Below the pieces are notes generated by a model, which was given only the letters and a program-made list of their open reading frames with translations, was not told the DNA's origin and made no database searches. A program made the translations under genes and the position numbers. Below, piece by piece: positions 54,728 through 64,000 of a stretch of 64,000 nucleotides of DNA. The stretch's first letter is position 1. Each line of letters begins with the position of its first letter. Location of the stretch: contig JAUIMM010000519.1 of assembly GCA_031769625.1 (NCBI GenBank), positions 4,087,501 through 4,151,500 of the forward strand, in the 5' to 3' direction. The DNA is from Taudactylus pleione (Eukaryota; Chordata; Amphibia; Anura; Myobatrachidae).

Positions 54728-56520
54728 GTTTTTTTTTGTTTTATAAAAAAGTGTCCAAGTATGCTTTTTAAGAAATACAGCGCTGCAGTCCATTCCAATG
54801 GTGTTTATTGTGCCTTACAGAGCCCACAGTACATTGTGCCCCTGCCTTCAGTACTCCTAATTGCTTTTATATTTAGTGTATACACTATAAAAAGTGCATC
54901 TATATTACTAACACTCTCTCCCTCCAGTCTCCAGTGTGACTCATAGCCCCTAATCTGGGGTGTGTTTGTATTCCAGGACTCCGAACGTGCAGATCTCTAA
55001 TCATAACGTCACTGCCGCTCCTAGAAACAGTTTTGGAGATGGCGGACACACCGAAACAAGTTAAGTCACTACTGGACCACCGGGACCGTTTTGTCGACCT
55101 TCTAATCATGTTAACATTTCATCAGTATCGACACAATGAAAGTTGACAAAATATACCAAACCCATATTAACATATGGCTACCAATCAAATACCACCTATC
55201 CATCTAGTGGATGTTTAACCATAAAAGCTCATTTCCCATTGGCTGTAATAGTTCACAGCATACGTGTGTGCACTCTACACCATGTTATTAAACAAACACA
55301 TCTGCAGAGAATGGTAGACACTGCTTCATACAAAGTTAATTGAATTTTAGGCTCAAATTTCCTTTAAGTGGAATTTAAGGACATGTTGTCCGGAGAGAAA
55401 AAAATTCCTTGGACTAATTAGTGTCAGTAACTATATATTTGATGAAGAGGGTGATCTCACAATCCTAAACTCGTTAATACCTTGTAATGTCGGTGCATTA
55501 AAAGGTATTGCAACAGCCCAGGCCAATCTCTAGAAGGGGAAATGGGAGATAATGTTACTAATGCCTCTGAAGTGCTCCGCTGCTTCCAGTTGTTCAGCCT
55601 GCCTGAAATGTAATACGTGTAGCAGACAACATTTTCCCTTGGAATGGAAAAAAACTTTCTGTGAATTAAGTGGCTTTGTTTATATTTGCTACATGATGTT
55701 ATGTTTACTCACAGTCTTGGATTTCTTTTTGGATTTCTCATCTGTCGCCATGTCTTTTTCAATTTCATGAAACAGTTTTGGCAGCAGCGACGCTTCGGCT
55801 TAATGGGTACAAAATCAGATGGGAAATGCTTTCTGGATTATTCTGTTCAGCCTGAGCATTATTAACTTATTCTATGTACCTGCTGCGTGACTAGCCACTG
55901 CAAATATATGTACATGGACCGAAAAGGGGAAATAAAATAGATTTCCTTGTGTTGATTATAAACGATTCTTAGAATCTTAAATAAAGCAATGTTTATCTAT
56001 TTCTAACATATATCAACCTGTGAAATGTGAAAAAAGAATTGCTACATGGCATAGGGATAAGCTGACAATCGCCTTTAACTGGTCACCAAGTCTACAATAG
56101 AAGAACATCAATTGGGGAAAAACTTTTGAATTGTTATCATCCTATACATATAAACTCTTTTATGGACATGTAAATAAATATAGCACAATACTGTTCAACA
56201 TCGAACTACTGTATATAAGAATGATGAAAAATTCCAATCTCCATAGCAGATGACTACAATTAAATATAGACTTCATTCCAATATATACACTCTACTGTAT
56301 ATTTGAAATGATATGTGTGCAGGTGTTGATACTGCAGAGTTATGTAAGCACACACTAGCAGGTGGCTCAAACTATGAATAGCCCTCCTACTTAATCAGTG
56401 GTGTTGATTTATTGATAGATAACAGTTTCAGCTGTACTCACTGTTATACACACTGGTAATGGAGCAAAGCTTGAGTGAAACAGGGTCCTATACAGCTCAC
56501 ACACTACTAAGGGCCTTAGG
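54728..56520. other. Spacer
   Basis: AT-rich; no gene or bounded repeat recognised. Open frames here are under 80 codons and show no domain. Confidence 0.45.
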
Positions 56521-57339
56521 ACCTGATTCAGACCAGATCGCTAAGGGGTGATCGCTCGCAGGTGGCCGATTGTTGCAAACTGCGCATACGTATTAGTCGC
56601 AGTGCTCGTGCGTAAACCACTCACTGCAATCAGGAATAGAGCGCTCGTAATACAAAGGCAGTTCGCTCCTTTGAGTGACAGATAGTGCCGTTTGTGGGTG
56701 GTAACAGGGGAAGGTGCTTGTAAATGGGGGAGTGGTAGTGTGAACGCAAGCGTGTCTGACCGTTGTTTTATGGGTGTGCATAATTTCTAAGCTGCGTCAT
56801 TGTACTCGTCACCTGGCATATTTTTTTTACTGAAGCACTCGCAGTACTTGCGGGAGCCAAGGCCTACCCTAAGCAGTGCGAGTGCTTCCGATGGCTCCCG
56901 ATGTTACCAATGGTCTTATTCACTTCCTGCAGATGACGTGTACTGCGAGAGTAGAGGGGGCGGTATTACACGAGCTTTGGAGCACAGGCGCCACTCGCTA
57001 ACACATAAAGGGCATCCTTTAGCCTTGCCTTGCGATGGTGGTTATTGCATGCCCGGCCCCTTTTTGGGTGCGAGCGATTGCATCTAGCAAGAGGCTCTGA
57101 ATGAGCTCCTTATTCAGCAAGGAACACAGTGGCTAATATGCATGCAATTGGTCGATGTTTGTGCTCTGCGAATGCATATGCATCGCAGTGTGTGCGCGCG
57201 AACTAGCAATAACAATCGGAACTGCGATAGCAGAGGCTACACAGACCCAGAGCAGAGTGATTGACAGGAATTGCCACTGATATTAGCAACTGCGGTGTGT
57301 GCGTATAAGCAGAATTGCTATCCATAGTGAATCAGACCA
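56521..57339. mobile_element. GATTCAGA-type MITE
   Basis: The left end GGACCTGATTCAGACC and the right end GTGAATCAGACC form short inverted repeats. The interior has GCGATCGCTCGCAG-like words also seen in 59754 and 62348. No exact duplication was resolved. Confidence 0.5.
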
Positions 57340-57830
57340 GAAGATGGTTGCAGTAACATGTGCAGGAGGGGATGTAGTTAATTTGCCGCCATACAGGATG
57401 CTGGCAGTCGAAATCCCGGAACCGGAGTCCCAACCCACGGCCAGAACACCTGCACCGGAATCCTGACATCAGTTGAGATGCTGTTGTCGGAATCCCAACA
57501 GCCAGCACGGACGGAAGTATAGTGGGTAAGTATAGCTTTACACCGCGGGGGTAGGGGGGAGGGTTAGGTTTAGGTACCACTGGGGGGGGCTTAGAGTTAG
57601 CCTCTAAAGGGGGGAGTGTTAGGTTTAGGCACTAAGGGAGGAAGGTTAGGTTTAGGCACTAACGGGGAGGGTTAGGGTGCGGGAGGGAGGGTTAGGATGC
57701 AGGAAGGGAGGGTTAGGGGGTGAAGGAGGGAGGGTTAGGATACTTACAGAGCCCATCGTGATGCCATTGTCGGTCCTTTGACGGCTGGCATCCCGACCAC
57801 CGGTATCCCATATCACACCTGTGCAGGAGC
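57340..57830. mobile_element. 'GTCGGGAT' MITE with TTAGG-rich centre
   Basis: Left part (57405-57525) contains GTCGAAATCCCGG and GGAATCCCAACAGCCAGCA. The centre (57545-57740) is GGGAGGGTTAGGTTTAGG-type repeats. The right part contains TGACGGCTGGCATCCCGACC. It is inverted relative to the copy at 34690. Confidence 0.55.
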
Positions 57831-58326
57831 ACATCAGGTAGGAGGACAGACCTCTCTTCAGTCTCTGGGTCCTAGTGCCCAGCATGTATGCACAGTGAAG
57901 AGAAAGTGCAGAAGCGCATTGCTTTCTAACATTATAAACTCCAATCTAGACCCTATCACTTACTTCTGCCTCTTCAGTCACTCTTATGGAGGTCTTTTGG
58001 CTCACCTAGAGTGCAGTGACCCATGCATGCCAGCTGTACTCTCTGTTTTTGGCTTCCCATGTAACCAGAGCTACTGTTTTAGTACTGTGAAACTAGAAAT
58101 ATATTTTCTAGTGAAAATTCTTGCTAAATCATTAAACAATAAAACAAATGGGCCACAGTCTGTGTAACAAATTAATTGGGAGGCTCAGTATTGAAAAGAA
58201 GCACTAATTGACTTGTTGGAACTTGATTAAAACATCCAACAACTAAATACTATTATTGCAAAAACAATTCTAAATATAAATCTATTTGTAAAGTATTTTA
58301 TGGCTTCCATAAATGTGTATTAAACA
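57831..58326. other. Spacer
   Basis: Nothing recognised. Confidence 0.45.
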
Positions 58327-58380
58327 CTAGCTGGGATACCCGGGTTGAAGACTGGACCCTGAAGTACACTTGCAGACTAT

Positions 58381-58666
58381 GGGCCTGATTCAGACCCACT
58401 CACGAGCGGCTGTCCGCTCGCAAGTGGGTCGATGTCCTGGACTGAGCATGCGCACGATGGAGGGAGCTCCGTCGTGCGCATGCGCCAGACGCGACGAGCG
58501 AAGGAAAGTCCTTCGCTCGTTGTGTCTGATCAAAGGGGGCGTGCTGTCGATGTTGATTGACAGCACGCCCCCTTTGGTAGGCGTGCCGGGAGCGCACCTC
58601 CCTGACGGGGGCGTTCCCACGGGAACGCCTCCCGTCAGAAGCTGGCCCACTGACATCAGTAATTAG
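58381..58666. mobile_element. One-ended GATTCAGA MITE fragment
   Basis: Starts GGGCCTGATTCAGACCC and shares GGAGGGAGCTCCGTCGTGCG and the GGGGGCGTGCTGTC inverted pair with 54175-54724. The other end is missing after TGACATCAGT. Confidence 0.75.
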
Positions 58667-58749
58667 CTGGTAGCCCAACCTCGAATCCACAGCTGCTGGT
58701 GGTGAGAGGCTGCTGGAGGGACATGGGGAGGTGAGTTGCTGGCGGGTCA

Positions 58750-59030
58750 TAATGTGTAAGGGGCACTACTATTGTGTAGAATGTGTTATATGGGGCACTA
58801 GTACTATGTGGCATAATCTGTAAAGGGCATTACTGTGTGGTATAATGTGTAATGGGCATTACTGTATATTGTAAGAGCATTACTGTGTGGCATAAAGAAT
58901 AAGGGGCACTACTACTGCGTGGCATAATGAGTATAAGGGGTACTACTGCGTGGCATAATCTGAATGGGCTCTGTGTGGCATAACCTGAATGGGGTCTGTG
59001 TGGCATAACATGAATGGGCTTTGTGTGGGG
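58750..59030. repeat. Imperfect tandem array around GTGTGGCATAAT
   Basis: The words GTGTGGCATAATGTG, GGGGCACTACTACTG and their variants repeat about nine times with a spacing of 25 to 35 bp. Confidence 0.75.
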
Positions 59031-59080
59031 GCAAATGTAAGTGTTTTTTTTTACCTCTGGGGGGCCCTTTTAAGGTCTAA

Positions 59081-59384
59081 TGGTGCATACACACGGTCAG
59101 ATTTTTCTTCAGATCTGAACGATAACGATTTAAAAATCGTTCAATCATTCACATCTGAAGGAAAATCTGACAGATCTGTCAGATCTGTCAGATGAACGAT
59201 TGAACGATGCACGTTCCCGATGGTCAGATAACGATATCTGACATCTGATGTGTTTGCAGTCAGACTTGGACGATTCCATTCATTTTAATGCAGTCAAAAA
59301 TCGTTCAAATCATTCAAATCTTAGGTAAAATGGTTCAATCGTTCATCTGACAGATCTGACAAATCTGAACGTGTGTATGCTCCA
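59081..59384. mobile_element. Palindromic MITE, TGGTGCATACACACG ends
   Basis: Ends TGGTGCATACACACGGTCAG and, in reverse complement, TGGAGCATACACACGTTCAG. The interior repeats CAGATCTGTCAGATCTG, ATCGTTCAA and similar words in both orientations. 304 bp, non-coding. Confidence 0.75.
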
Positions 59385-59753
59385 TTACTATGTGGCCTAC
59401 AAAGTTCTAGTTACGCCCTTGCAAACACAGCTGCTCTGGATGTAATATGAAGTTTGCTCAGACTGAGGTTAAATGGATAGTTTAGCAGCTTTTTCACAGG
59501 TTTTTGGCAGACTGCCAGTTTCCAAAGGAGCCAGCCCTGGAACCTGTGTAATTTAAAAGTGTCCCCATTTTTAGCTATTGCGTGACAGTGTGTGGCCCTG
59601 ACGAAGTTCAAAACTCTAGCCATGCATGAAGGACAAACAGACAGACACGCTTTCTCGCTTATTATATAGATTATCCCCGATAATCAAAATATTTAACTGC
59701 CCATTTTAGAGTTCCAAATGGAAGAGATTAAACGGGAGATTTAGAAAACCTTG

Positions 59754-60080
59754 GACCTGATTCAGACCTGCTCGCTAGCAAGCGGCCGCTAATTGCAGAC
59801 GATGTTTGCTAATGTGTGCATGCATGTAGTTCGCAGTGCGCGTGTGCAAACTAGTACGAGTGATCGGATTTTGTTCGCTCGCTCTGCAAAGACTGTCCAG
59901 TGGAATGAGTGACAGGAGAGGCCATTTGTGGATGGTAACAGGGGCAGGGCAGTAGTAACGGGGGAGTGGAGTTGCGGACGCAGGCATGCCAGAGTGTTTC
60001 CACGCTGTTTCTGGGGCGTGCATAATTAAGTGAAGGTATTGTCCGTAACATGCAACCAATCAGATTCCAGCTCTCATTTT
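59754..60080. mobile_element. GATTCAGA-type MITE fragment
   Basis: Starts GGACCTGATTCAGACCTGC followed by CTCGCTAGCAAGCGGCCGC. The right end was not found. Confidence 0.5.
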
Positions 60081-60359
60081 CTGGAATGTACTAGATGTCA
60101 CACGCCGGCCTGGAGACCCCAGAATCAGACCCCGTCGCTTACCTGTGCGGGCGCTGACCCGCGCTGTCTTCCGGCTCCCACGCTGTACGATCCTTCCTCT
60201 TCTCCCAAGGCAGTCTCCGCTGTTGTCCTCTGGAGGGTCCCGCTGCTGTGCTGCTCCCACGCCGGCTCCTGCTGACCGCTGGTCCCCGCTGACTACCTCC
60301 AGGAAGCGCTGTCCTCCGGTCCATGGGCGCGGCCGTCTTGGATTGCCCATGTGACCCCA

Positions 60360-60480
60360 CTACCACCAATGAGGAGCCTTCTCCTTCTCTCTCAGCCTGT
60401 CAGCTCCCAGTGTCCACTATAAAAGGATCCCCAATGCTCACACAAGTTGCCAGTGCAACTAGTTTCTTAGTTTAGCTAAG
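60360..60480 (+). promoter_or_regulatory. TATA-box promoter-like region
   Basis: TATAAAAG at 60418-60425 is preceded by a CCAAT word at 60365-60369 within a GC-rich stretch (60090-60410). Downstream is the 49-bp minisatellite. This could be a retroelement LTR promoter or a chance match; no coding region follows. Confidence 0.35.
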
Positions 60481-60499
60481 CAAGCCTTCCCACTGCGCT

Positions 60500-61062
60500 C
60501 CAGCCGCTCCACGTAGCCGCTGAGCTACCAACGTCTACCCACGGCTATCCAGCCGCTCCACGTAGCCACTCAGCTACCAACGTCTACCCACGGCTATCCA
60601 GCCGCTCCACGTAGCCACTCAGCTACCAACGTCTACCCACGGCTATCCAGCCGCTCCACGTAGCCACTCAGCTACCAACGTCTACCCACGGCTAACCAGC
60701 CGCTCCACGTAGCCGCTCAGCTACCAACGTCTACCCACGGCTAACCAGCCGCTCCACGTAGCCACTCAGCTACCAACGTCTACCCACGGCTATCCAGCCG
60801 CTCCACGTAGCCACTCGGCTACCAACATCTACCCACGGCTATCCAGCCGCTCCACGTAGCCGCTCAGCTACCAACGTCTACCCACGGCTATCCAGCCGCT
60901 CCACGTAGCCGCTCAGCTACCAACGTCTACCCACGGCTATCCAGCCGCTCCACGTAGCCGCTCAGCTACCAACGTCTACCCACGGCTATCCAGCCGCTCC
61001 ACGTAGCCACTCAGCTACCAACGTCTACCCTCGGCTATCCAGCCGCTCCACGTAGCTTCCTA
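60500..61062. repeat. Minisatellite, 49-bp unit, about 11 copies
   Basis: The unit CAGCCGCTCCACGTAGCCAC + TCAGCTACCAACGTCTACCC + ACGGCTATC repeats head to tail with very few differences (C/T and A/G variants in CCACT/CCGCT and CTATC/CTAAC). No frame encodes a recognisable protein. Confidence 0.95.
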
Positions 61063-62347
61063 GCAACCTCGTTACTGCCGCATTCCTCAAACTCCTGTCT
61101 GTTCGCTGCACCCTCTCATGCGGAGAAACTTCATTAAGCCAAGTCTCCTCCAGCGAGCGTCTGCGCCAAGTAATACAGATCCAAGGCCCAGTCCGGGAAC
61201 ACAGCTCCTAAATTCCACGCTTGTGACACTAGATAAATGATAGCTAGTATCTGATTGGTTGCCATGGATAGCATCTGCATTTTTCCTTTTTCAAAGATTT
61301 TATGAATCTCCTGCAAAGCTACTCCTTAATTAGCTGCACTAGTTGCAGAGACAAATCAACACTGACCAAGGGTTCAGCAAATCTTTGTACACTATGATAG
61401 GTAGAGCCAGCAACTGGAGTTTGCATATATTTAAAAGGCCTCCATAGTTAGCAGATCCTATTTAATAGCACACAAGGGACCTCATTCAGAGCCGCTCGCA
61501 AAATGCAAGCGCTCGCTCTGAACGCTCAGTTGCAACTCCTGCCCCCATACTTACCCCATTCCTGGTGACCGGCCGGGTTCTCTTCTAATTCAGCACTAGG
61601 TCTTTCCTGTCTCCTTCGCAGTACGAGCCATTGGGTGGGTGGTGTGTGCCCAGGCTCCCACTGCAAATACATGTCAGAGACAGGACAGACCTTAGCAAAT
61701 AATTATATAGATACCAGGTAAGTCTGCAAGTAATAATGAACAGTACTTTGAGATGAAGATTTCTTTTTAACTGACGTGTATTTTAGTACTCAAAATGTCA
61801 TGCTTGCTATGTATCAACCTACACACATATAAATATGTATCATCAATCTGAAAATATGTTTTTCAGATTCATAAATGATCCTCCAGGCTAGTTCAGTCAC
61901 CAGTAGTTAGTGCATATAATTACTGATTTCTGTGATGGATGATTTCTATGTTTCCCTTCAATGTGGTGAAATACAACCAAGATGCCTAATGATAAACAAC
62001 TCGGTAAATGTTTTTGTTTTTTTTTATGACATGTCACTGTAACATTTTTATACTTCTTTTACTCTTTATTTGGGTTAATTAAAAAATGCTTTTAAGATGG
62101 AAGCAAATGCAGAAATTATAGCCGGAGGTAACAGGAATAAATGAATGAACTCATTGGGAGGTTTGTGGTGGGATGGGAATAAAGGAAGAAGATGTACAAA
62201 TAGATGACCATTATCAATGTATAAGTGTTATCTCAATCCTAGCAATGCTCCATGCAACGCACACACAGTGAGTCAAAGACAGCTAATGCCATAAAATCCA
62301 TGGCATTTAACGTAGAACTGGTTGACAAGTCTTGGACCTGGGACTAT
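61063..62347. other. Spacer with a decayed MITE
   Basis: 61215-61325 resembles the GGGGAGATGTAT group in reverse (TGATAGCTAGTATCTGATTG, ATTTTTC). 61478-61525 starts with a GGGACCTCATTCAGAGCC word of the GATTCAGA group. No gene was seen. Confidence 0.45.
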
Positions 62348-62906
62348 GGGCTTGATTCAGACCCGCTCGCAAGATGCATTCACATGCACGCAGAGTATGC
62401 AAATCTGGCAAAGGCAGGCAATCGCAAGGCAAGTAATTAGCATACCCTCTGTGTACGCAGACGCCCACCAGTCTGTCTTAAGATGGCAGCTTTTTCACGT
62501 CATGTCAGGGAAGTGTATGCAACCATCTGTAACATCTAGTACCGTCAGAACAGATCGCAGCGCTTGTGGCTGACCATACCCTACGGCAAGCACTGCGAGT
62601 GATTCAGTGTGATTTTCAACCATGTGACATGTTCTATACGCCTCTGAAGCGGCGTTAAAACGATCAGGCACGCCTGCGTTTACACCTCTGCTCCCGTTTC
62701 TAGGGGCCAGCCCCTGCCACCACCCACAAATGGCTTCTCCTGTCACTCAATCAGCCGGGCTGTCTATGCTCAGCGAGCGAGCGAACGCTTCCCGATCGCT
62801 TGCACTGGTTGGCGCACGCGCACTGCCATGCGTATGCATGCGCAGAATGCAAACATTGGCTGGCTGCATGCGAACGTAGCCTAGTGAGCGGGTCTGAATC
62901 AGGCCC
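62348..62906. mobile_element. GATTCAGA-type MITE
   Basis: 559 bp, ends GGGCTTGATTCAGACCCGC and GCGGGTCTGAATCAGGCCC. The flanks TAT and TGT differ at one position. Its interior parallels 46176-46420. Confidence 0.75.
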
Positions 62907-63757
62907 TGTGTTTCCAGCAGACAGGTACTCGTAAATATGCTGTGATTCAGATGGCTGAATGATTTGTGATATTGGGGCCATAGTTCTATTTTTTTATGAA
63001 TTGATTCCCAAATCTATCACTACTGGTTCAAACAAAAAACGATTACAAAAAGTAATTTTGAAAATAGGTATAAAAAAATAATGAATAACGTACATTTGTT
63101 AATTCTCTTATTAAATTTATTCAATGATGCTGGGTGATTATTATATTTAATGATACAGTACTGAATTAAAGTATTATGTGGATGGGGACTCTCTCACCTG
63201 GTTGTCATTGAGATCACTCAGTCTGCCTGCCTAGAGCCGTGCAGGCAGTGTGGCGGCCACCCCTTCCCTCTCCTGCACTGGGATCCTCCGGAGCCTGTCA
63301 GTCACAAGCTCCGCTTCCCCCCCCCCAGATTACACAAGGAGCTGCTGCAGGAAAGAGCCCAGTAAGTTATCTCTCTAATGGCTTTCTGATGAGGAGTAAG
63401 GATTGGTGTCTGTATTCAGTAGCCTAGGATACTCGGAGGAATTTGTTGTTGCTGTATAATATATTTCTTGGAATTTAACAAACGATAATTACTGATTCCT
63501 GCCCTGAAGATCTTACAATGTAGTCAGTATCTGCAGTCAAACTATTATTTTTTTACATCTTCCTTCTAAATCTAAACTAAAGCTAGCCATCTTATTAGCG
63601 ACTACAGACTTGCAAATTTGCAGCAGCCTTTGACTCAGATTTGAGCTCTCTAGCTTGCCATTCGGTAAAGATGTGAATTGAACTCTACCTTGCCAAACTG
63701 CTGAATGCCATTCCACACTGGGCCTGATTCTGAGAAGCACGCTGCTGCTGCAACCAT
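62907..63757. other. Spacer
   Basis: No gene recognised. 63720 begins GGCCTGATTCTGAGAAGCA, possibly another element of the GATTCAGA group running out of the window. Confidence 0.4.
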
Positions 63758-64000
63758 TTTAGCGTCCTTTGTTGTAGTAGTGCCTGTGACCTTATGCTAA
63801 TGCTAGAATCTGCCATCCCATAGCGACCTTGTGCTAATGCTAGTATCAGCCCTCCAATAGCGACCTTGTGCTAATGCTGGTATCAGCCCTCCCATAGCGA
63901 CCTTGTGCTAATGTTAGTATCAGCCCTCCCATAGCGAACTTGTGCTAATGCTAGTATCAGCCTTCCCATAGCGACCTTATGCTAATGCTGGTATCAGCCC
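63758..64000. repeat. 37-bp tandem repeat, truncated by the window end
   Basis: TAGCGACCTTGTGCTAATGC followed by TAGTATCAGCCCTCCCA recurs with a spacing of exactly 37 bp at 63821, 63858, 63895 and onward. At least six copies are visible and the array continues past 64000. Confidence 0.92.

Larger units (their letters stand above)
58327..59668 (-). mobile_element. Non-autonomous Helitron with nested MITEs
   Basis: On the minus strand the element starts TCTATATAATAAGCGAGAAA (at 59668) and ends ACCCGGGTATCCCAGCTAG (at 58327). It is preceded by A and followed by T, so it sits between A and T as Helitrons do, with 5' TC and 3' CTAG ends and no duplication. The 3' CCCGGGTA/TCCC region could form a small hairpin. 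Total 1342 bp with no Rep/helicase. Inside are a one-ended GATTCAGA MITE piece (58381-58666), an imperfect tandem array (58750-59030) and a palindromic MITE (59081-59384). Confidence 0.72.

Noticed and set aside
55552..55770. Cys-rich 72-codon frame as a possible exon
   Set aside because: No flanking splice evidence, no recognisable domain and no periodic conservation to judge; left as spacer.

Overview
This window is vertebrate-type intergenic DNA with no convincing host gene. It consists almost entirely of transposable elements, tandem repeats and AT-rich spacer. The mix suggests a large-genome amphibian, most likely a frog or toad: a full-length DIRS-type retroelement, several hAT families, Helitron ends, a MER2-like pogo MITE, abundant palindromic MITEs, and CATA/TA/CA microsatellites interrupted by insertions. 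The species assignment is inference; the sequence cannot prove it.

Layout. 1-7.4 kb: unannotated spacer with several MITEs, including a 382-bp hAT MITE at 4385-4766 with a perfect 8-bp target duplication. 7.4-8.0 kb: a MER2-like element followed by a perfect hairpin. 8.1-11.4 kb: a 3.28-kb hAT 'shell' whose inside is a giant foldback palindrome of about 2.6 kb. 12.5-14.2 kb: a third, degraded single arm of the same palindrome, with a Harbinger-like MITE at the junction of its two halves. 15.5-21.5 kb: a complete minus-strand DIRS element with inverted terminal repeats, an internal complementary region, a gag-like ORF, an RT/RNase H ORF and a tyrosine recombinase ORF. 22.0-27.1 kb: an apparently autonomous hAT element with an intact 1037-residue BED-finger transposase on the minus strand and five 160-bp tandem repeats upstream of its start. 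27.1-28.6 kb: CATA-type minisatellite with another hAT MITE inside it. 28.6-36.7 kb: MITEs and spacer. 36.7-39.8 kb: a 3-kb minisatellite with a 42-bp unit. 39.8-51.8 kb: AT-rich spacer with nested MITEs. 51.9-54.1 kb: a decayed, core-deleted relative of the hAT transposase gene. 54.2-64 kb: Harbinger-like MITEs, a 1.34-kb non-autonomous Helitron carrying nested elements, a TATA-box region with a 49-bp minisatellite, and a 37-bp satellite running off the window end.

How the parts relate. The 22-27 kb hAT element shares its terminal 400 bp with the 8.1-11.4 kb foldback carrier. Its transposase, or a sister copy, is therefore the natural candidate for having mobilised that non-autonomous palindrome. 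The 52-54 kb relic shows an older copy of the same broad family after loss of its catalytic core. The DIRS element encodes everything expected for its own replication (reverse transcription, RNase H, recombinase integration). All boundaries, duplications and motifs were read by eye; no alignment or database search was run.
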